Source: MGIIb-O5 sp036154155
GTDB taxonomy: Archaea > Thermoplasmatota > Poseidoniia > Poseidoniales > Thalassarchaeaceae
Direction: 5' to 3'
Assembly (NCBI GenBank): GCA_036154155.1
Contig: JAYZLP010000048.1
Span: forward strand, 1 to 16,432
DNA length: 16,432 nucleotides
The position numbers were made by a program, and so were the translations under genes. Shown here one piece after another: positions 12,848 to 16,432 of this stretch (positions within the stretch are counted from its first letter, which is position 1; each line of letters starts with the position of its first letter). The notes beneath the pieces were generated by a model. It searched no databases and was not told the origin of the DNA. It worked only from the letters and a program-made list of their open reading frames with translations.

Positions 12848-14401
12848 ATGCCCGCCGACGAAGCCCGTATCGAAGACCTCAGGCGGAGAAAAGCCCAAGC
12901 GGAAGCCGGTGGCGGGCAGGCCAGAATTGCAGCTCAGCATTCCAAGGGCAAGATGACTGCCAGAGAGAGGCTGTCGCAGCTACTGGACGATGGTTCATTC
13001 ATGGAAGTAGATCCATTGGTAGAGCACAGATGCAGGGACTTTGACATGGACAGAAACGTAATCCCAGGGGACGGAGTTGTCTGTGGTCACGGCACCATAG
13101 AAGGAAGAACCGTCTATTGTTTTGCTCAGGATTTCACTGTATATGGGGGCTCCCTCGGAGAGATGCACGGCCTGAAAATTTGCAAGATACTAGATATGGC
13201 GCTGAAAACAGGTTCCCCTGTAATTGGATTGAATGATAGTGGTGGGGCGAGAATTCAGGAGGGTGTCGCCAGCCTAGGCTCTTATGCGGAGATTTTCTTC
13301 AGAAATGTCCGGGCTAGTGGCGTTATCCCTCAGATCTCTGTCATTATGGGGCCTTGTGCCGGAGGTGCGGTATATTCTCCTGCAATCACCGACTTTGTAG
13401 TGATGGTCGACAAGACATCACACATGTTCATCACCGGTCCCGAGGTAATCAAAACTGTGACTAATGAGGAAGTAAGCTTCGAAGACTTGGGCGGTGCCAA
13501 TACCCACGCGAGTAGGTCCGGAGTGACTCACTTCACCACAGAAGACGACCAAGAGGCCATCGATTTAGTCAGGGAACTAGTCGGCCTACTGCCTTCGAAC
13601 AATCTGGAGAAGCCAGTTCCAGTACCGACCTCTGACCCCGTGGATAGGGAGAGCGATGAATTGCAGTCTCTGGTGCCCGACGACCCAAAAAAGCCGTATG
13701 ACATCATGACTGCAATTACCGAGGTTGTAGATGACGGTGCTTTCCTGGAGGTTCAACAGGACTTCGCAAGAAATATTGTGGTTGGATTTGGAAGGCTTGG
13801 GGGTCACACTATCGGAGTGGTGGCGAATCAGCCTGAAGTCCTAGCTGGTTGTCTGGACATCGATGCATCTGTGAAGGCTGCCCGATTCGTCAGATTCTGT
13901 GATGCATTCAACATTCCACTACTGACGTTTGTAGATGTCCCTGGTTTCCTTCCGGGTGCCAGTCAAGAGTGGGGCGGAATAATCAGGCACGGGGCTAAGC
14001 TACTGTACGCATATGCAGAAGCAACGGTCCCCAAGCTGACTGTGATTACCCGCAAAGCGTATGGCGGTGCATATGACGTAATGTCATCTAAGCACATCCG
14101 AGGTGATTACAACGTTGGTTGGCCAACTGCACAATTAGCGGTAATGGGTGCTGATGGTGCAGTACAGATAATCCACAGAAGGAGGATTGAGTCCTCGGGA
14201 AACCCTGAGCAGGAAAGAGAGAGGCTGGTTGATGACTATACTGAGACCTTTGCAAATCCATACAGGGCAGCTGCGTTGGGATACTTGGACGATGTAATAC
14301 AGCCAAAGGAAACTCGTAAAGTCATGGCCAAGGCACTTGGTGCACTACTTGAGAAGGAAGAGATAAGACCAGCTCGAAAGCATGGGAACATACCACTTTG
14401 A
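12848..14401 (+). CDS. pccB: Propionyl-CoA carboxylase beta subunit (carboxyltransferase)
   Basis: A 517-residue carboxyltransferase that moves CO2 from carboxybiotin to propionyl-CoA, giving methylmalonyl-CoA; acetyl-CoA may also be accepted. Two crotonase-like halves are visible. The N-terminal half has RIAAQHSKGKMTARERL (26-42), NDSGGARIQEGV (129-140) and MGPCAGGAVYSPA (167-179). The C-terminal half has FVDVPGFLPGASQE (361-374) and RKAYGGAYDVMSSKHI (402-417), including the oxyanion glycines, and ends in KHGNIPL, the common ending of this family. Full length. It heads the plus-strand unit with the small protein and the biotin carrier; the biotin carboxylase subunit is not here. Together with the divergent mutase and MeaB genes it defines the propionyl-CoA to succinyl-CoA route. 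Confidence 0.95.
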   Translation: MPADEARIEDLRRRKAQAEAGGGQARIAAQHSKGKMTARERLSQLLDDGSFMEVDPLVEHRCRDFDMDRNVIPGDGVVCGHGTIEGRTVYCFAQDFTVYGGSLGEMHGLKICKILDMALKTGSPVIGLNDSGGARIQEGVASLGSYAEIFFRNVRASGVIPQISVIMGPCAGGAVYSPAITDFVVMVDKTSHMFITGPEVIKTVTNEEVSFEDLGGANTHASRSGVTHFTTEDDQEAIDLVRELVGLLPSNNLEKPVPVPTSDPVDRESDELQSLVPDDPKKPYDIMTAITEVVDDGAFLEVQQDFARNIVVGFGRLGGHTIGVVANQPEVLAGCLDIDASVKAARFVRFCDAFNIPLLTFVDVPGFLPGASQEWGGIIRHGAKLLYAYAEATVPKLTVITRKAYGGAYDVMSSKHIRGDYNVGWPTAQLAVMGADGAVQIIHRRRIESSGNPEQERERLVDDYTETFANPYRAAALGYLDDVIQPKETRKVMAKALGALLEKEEIRPARKHGNIPL

Positions 14402-14410
14402 GGTCTAGAA

Positions 14411-14608
14411 ATGGCATCTGATATTGATGATGAGAAACTTCTCGCTGTCGCAATAGTAGCAGTATTGTCATCAATAGATGAAGGTGATTCGATCACTACT
14501 TCTAAGTCAAGGGGGGGTGGTGATTCTTGGTCAATGGATCATCGCAGGGTCCTGATTGGCAGGAGGAATCTGTTCCGTGCGAGGAGCAGGAGGAGCACTA
14601 CTAGGTGA
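14411..14608 (+). CDS. Small acyl-CoA-carboxylase-associated protein (epsilon/OadG-C-terminus-like)
   Basis: A 65-residue protein between the carboxyltransferase and biotin carrier genes (9 and 4 bases away), with GAGGTC upstream of its ATG. The N-terminal helix DDEKLLAVAIVAVLSSIDEG, a low-complexity linker, then SWSMDHRRVLIGRRNLFRAR with a conserved-looking Trp and basic end resemble in layout the small epsilon subunits of actinobacterial acyl-CoA carboxylases and the cytoplasmic end of OadG-type gamma subunits. There is no membrane helix. It probably helps assemble the carboxylase. The family link is by pattern and position only. Confidence 0.6.
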   Translation: MASDIDDEKLLAVAIVAVLSSIDEGDSITTSKSRGGGDSWSMDHRRVLIGRRNLFRARSRRSTTR

Positions 14609-14612
14609 TTTG

Positions 14613-15020
14613 ATGTCAGAGAAGAGAAAGGTCACTGTGGATGGAGAGGATTTTGAAGTCCAGATAGACAGGGACGGGGAAATCTGGAAAGTTGTAGTTG
14701 GAGGCAAGACTTTCTCCATTGTTTTGGATGGAGATGGCAAACAGAGCAAGGCTACACGGAAGCCAAGGGGGAGCAGGAAGGGAGTGGTATCGGGTGTTGT
14801 CTCGTCGCCCATTCCTGGGAAAATTGTGTCTATTAGCAAAGCGGTCGGAGATGACGTGATTGAAGGAGAAGTTCTCATGGTGCTAGAGGCGATGAAGATG
14901 CAGAATGAGATTCAGGCCCCCGTGGGAGGCAAGATAGCCGAGCTTAATTGTGCCCCGGGAGAGACGATAGAGGCGAATGCACCTCTCGTGGTTATTGATT
15001 CCGGGGACAAGGAGAGTTAG
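14613..15020 (+). CDS. Biotin carboxyl carrier protein of acyl-CoA carboxylase
   Basis: A 135-residue carrier whose C-terminal biotinyl domain (about 60-130) swings carboxybiotin between carboxylase and carboxyltransferase. The biotinylation motif EAMKM places biotin on Lys 95; SSPIPGKIVSI (64-74) and QAPVGGKIAEL (101-111) are the flanking hairpins. An N-terminal beta-rich region (VTVDGEDFEV, WKVVVGGKTFSIVL) and a basic linker RKPRGSRKG precede it. The start is ATG 14613 with AGGTGAT upstream; the frame is open to 14556, but that part overlaps the preceding small gene. The methyltransferase/ligase fusion at 769-2145 is the likely enzyme that attaches the biotin. Confidence 0.94.
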   Translation: MSEKRKVTVDGEDFEVQIDRDGEIWKVVVGGKTFSIVLDGDGKQSKATRKPRGSRKGVVSGVVSSPIPGKIVSISKAVGDDVIEGEVLMVLEAMKMQNEIQAPVGGKIAELNCAPGETIEANAPLVVIDSGDKES

Positions 15021-15057
15021 CAGAGAGTTTCAATAATGAGAAGGAGGAGGGGTATTC

Positions 15058-15288
15058 GTGCCGAACTGTGACTATCCAGATTGCAAGGGCGAAGGGACAA
15101 TAATTAGTCGATTGTCCCCCGAAGGTTTCCTTGTGGCTACGGGGAACAAAGCATACTCATTTAGGGAGGCTTACAAGAGGTTCCACTACTGCGAGGAGCA
15201 TCACGACGAGCTCATGAAGTCAGTTTGGAATAGGGTCAGGTCAACGGACGGTAAGGACGACGACCATGTTGCACCAACTGCAATATGA
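15058..15288 (+). CDS. Small Cys/His protein, possible zinc-binding
   Basis: A 76-residue soluble protein starting at GTG 15058, preceded by an excellent GGAGGAGGGG ribosome binding site. C4 and C9 (NCDYPDCKG) together with C45 and H48 (YCEEHH) could bind one zinc; between them lies a basic, aromatic region (FREAYKRFHY). I do not recognise the family. It follows the biotin carrier gene by 37 bases on the same strand and its stop abuts the convergent aIF6 stop with no spacer. Function unknown. Confidence 0.65.
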   Translation: MPNCDYPDCKGEGTIISRLSPEGFLVATGNKAYSFREAYKRFHYCEEHHDELMKSVWNRVRSTDGKDDDHVAPTAI

Positions 15289-15957
15289 CTAGATCAGGCC
15301 AAGGGCATCTTCTATCCTGTTCAATTCAGGGCCTGTTGAGCCTTCTCCGACCATTGCGTGGCCATCGCTGGCTGTACATCCAGCCCCCACAAATGGTGAG
15401 CCGAAGCTTACGGTGCCCACCATCAGGGGGACTCCTAGGGCATCCTGAATTACACTCGCCTCTTCAGATGAAATGTCTGGGTGAGACAATACTCCATTCG
15501 AATTTGCTACCAACATGCTACCAACCGTGTCGTGTCCAGCCACCTTGCTCCTGACTGCATTTACACCCAACACCTCCCCAATCATTTCCAAACCGTTTGG
15601 ACCAGGAGGAATTACTGGACTAACGACGGCCCCAATGTCATTACATTCGACAAGATTTCCTGCAGCGTTAACGCCACTCTGCATTACCACTACATCTCCG
15701 AAGCTAGTTAGTTCATCTAACTCGTCTTCAGTCGCTATGTCGGCGACGGCGATTCCCTTTCTGTTGCCCTTCAGTAAGCTTCCTATCAACGACGAACCGC
15801 CCACCATGAAAGGGTGCATTTCTAAATCGAAAGCGGATTTCAGATCATGGATTGCCTCTTCGCCGAGTGAGTGGGGGTGGAACAAAACATCACCGACGAC
15901 CGATAGGTAAACCCCTACCTGGCTGTGTCCCAAAATGTCTCCTGTGGAGATGCCCAT
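15289..15957 (-). CDS. eif6: Translation initiation factor 6 (aIF6)
   Basis: A 222-residue factor that binds the large ribosomal subunit and blocks premature joining with the small subunit. Five pentein repeats are visible: GHSQVGVYLSV (10-20), GGSSLIGSLLKGNRKGIAV, NAAGNLVECNDIGAVVSP, AGHDTVGSMLVANSNGVLSH and VSFGSPFVGAGCTASDGHAMVG, ending in STGPELNRIEDALGL. Length is normal. It is encoded 102 bases downstream of 5S rRNA on the same strand, so it may be transcribed by read-through from the rRNA unit. Its stop codon touches that of the convergent Cys/His protein gene. Confidence 0.95.
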   Translation of the reverse strand: MGISTGDILGHSQVGVYLSVVGDVLFHPHSLGEEAIHDLKSAFDLEMHPFMVGGSSLIGSLLKGNRKGIAVADIATEDELDELTSFGDVVVMQSGVNAAGNLVECNDIGAVVSPVIPPGPNGLEMIGEVLGVNAVRSKVAGHDTVGSMLVANSNGVLSHPDISSEEASVIQDALGVPLMVGTVSFGSPFVGAGCTASDGHAMVGEGSTGPELNRIEDALGLI

Positions 15958-16020
15958 GCCGATCCCTCGATTTCCTGACCGCTCTCGGACTTGTGATTGT
16001 TACTGATGATGCGGGGCCCA

Positions 16021-16043
16021 GGACGCCTCACTTTGAGGCGCCC
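16021..16043 (-). terminator. Strong hairpin downstream of 5S rRNA
   Basis: The sequence around GCCTCA-CTT-TGAGGC forms a stem of six uninterrupted pairs (seven with the flanking C-G), extended by GG/CC after one mismatch. It lies about 17 bases past the 5S 3' end in the direction of transcription. No T-run follows, so it may be a processing or stability element instead of a terminator. Confidence 0.45.
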
Positions 16044-16059
16044 CGGGGTGAAAGAAGAA

Positions 16060-16178
16060 GGCACAGCGACGAACGTTCCCGTGGGCTCTCGCACCACAGT
16101 ACAGGAATCGACGCAGATGGGCTTGACTTCCGGGTTCGAAATGGGACCGGGTATTTCCCCATCGCTATGGCCGTGCAC
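16060..16178 (-). rRNA. 5S ribosomal RNA
   Basis: The minus strand shows the 5S core: CATAGCGATGGGGAAA, CCCGGTCCCATTTCGAACCC, GGAAGTCAAGCCC, TGTACTGTGGTGCGAGAGCC. Terminal helix I pairs GCACGGC (5' end) with GCTGTGC (3' end). Predicted length is about 119 bases; both ends are accurate to only a few bases. It lies about 65 bases downstream of 23S rRNA, so the two are linked in one transcription unit. Confidence 0.93.
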
Positions 16179-16243
16179 AACTTTCTTTCGAATGTGAATT
16201 GATATGCTTGATTGAACAGAGTCCCATACAGGGCTCAGTATGT
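16179..16243 (-). other. 23S-5S intergenic spacer with small hairpin
   Basis: A spacer of about 65 bases with no tRNA. CATAC (16225-16229) and GTATG (16238-16242) can pair around an 8-base loop close to the predicted 23S 3' end. ATGTGAATT occurs near both spacer ends (16192-16200 and 16240-16248), each followed within 4-5 bases by TGCT. These may be processing signals. Confidence 0.45.
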
Positions 16244-16432
16244 GAATTCTTGATGCTCGGGGGATTAGTGCAGCTGGGCTGAACACCTCGGTCGAAACCT
16301 CGGTGCTTACACCCGCTGTCTATCAATCTCGTCTTTTACGAGTCCCCTGAGGTGCCTCGTCTTTCGGGCGACTTCGAGCTTAGATGCTTTCAGCTCTTAT
16401 CCGCATGGAGCGTGGCTACCCAGCATTGCCTT
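16244..16432 (-). rRNA. 23S ribosomal RNA, 3' end only
   Basis: The minus strand carries the conserved end of large-subunit rRNA: GGATAAGAGCTGAAAGCATC, TAAGCTCGAAG, TGTAAGCACCGAGG and the final CTAAT at 16264-16268. By comparison with the E. coli end, about 20 bases follow that CTAAT, which puts the 3' end near 16244. The 5' part extends beyond the right edge of the window. Confidence 0.95.

Noticed and set aside
1..16432. CRISPR array, insertion sequence, prophage or integration site
   Set aside because: No regularly spaced repeats, transposase or integrase frames, or terminal inverted repeats seen; the window reads as core chromosome.

Overview
The window looks like a piece of a marine planktonic archaeal chromosome, most likely Marine Group II/III Euryarchaeota (Poseidoniales relatives, Thermoplasmatota). 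The archaeal assignment rests on RNA polymerase subunit H, the RNase P protein Pop5/Rnp2, translation factor aIF6, an FtsZ-family protein, a dolichol-kinase-like enzyme and an archaeal-type 5S rRNA. The group assignment is inference from gene style (secreted reeler-like domains, bacterial-type propionyl-CoA pathway) and was not tested by phylogeny. Genes are tightly packed: many overlap or touch, and no gap exceeds about 160 bases.

Layout. 1-606, minus strand: 5'-part of rpoH with a long N-terminal extension, preceded by tRNA-Lys(UUU). 769-2145, plus: a methyltransferase/biotin-protein-ligase fusion. 2132-3739, minus: Pop5/Rnp2, a divergent FtsZ homologue and a small TPR protein. 3887-10671, plus: a probable eight-gene operon built around a Rieske/cytochrome b complex, ending with an O6-alkylguanine-DNA alkyltransferase gene. 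10633-12733, minus: a tiny membrane ORF, a dolichol/polyprenol-kinase-like protein, a MeaB GTPase and the B12-binding subunit of methylmalonyl-CoA mutase. 12848-15288, plus: propionyl-CoA carboxylase beta subunit, a small associated protein, the biotin carboxyl carrier protein and a small Cys/His protein. 15289-16432, minus: aIF6, 5S rRNA and the 3' end of 23S rRNA.

Two themes stand out. The first is the respiratory operon. Its cytochrome b is split as in b6f complexes, with b6-like heme histidine spacing and a cysteine at the site that holds heme c_i/c_n in b6f. Its subunit-IV half is fused, through an extracytoplasmic domain and one more membrane helix, to a cytoplasmic HdrD-like module with two [4Fe-4S] motifs and two CCG domains. 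A 2[4Fe-4S] ferredoxin gene follows. There is no ordinary cytochrome c1 or f gene; instead a membrane-anchored reeler-like protein with a CTCH motif opens the operon. This suggests an undescribed complex that couples quinone chemistry and a Rieske branch outside to an iron-sulfur thiol/disulfide or ferredoxin branch inside.

The second theme is propionyl-CoA to succinyl-CoA metabolism: carboxyltransferase, carrier protein, mutase B12 subunit and MeaB are arranged divergently around one promoter region, and the ligase that would biotinylate the carrier lies in the same window as part of a fusion protein. The biotin carboxylase subunit and the large mutase subunit are not in this window.
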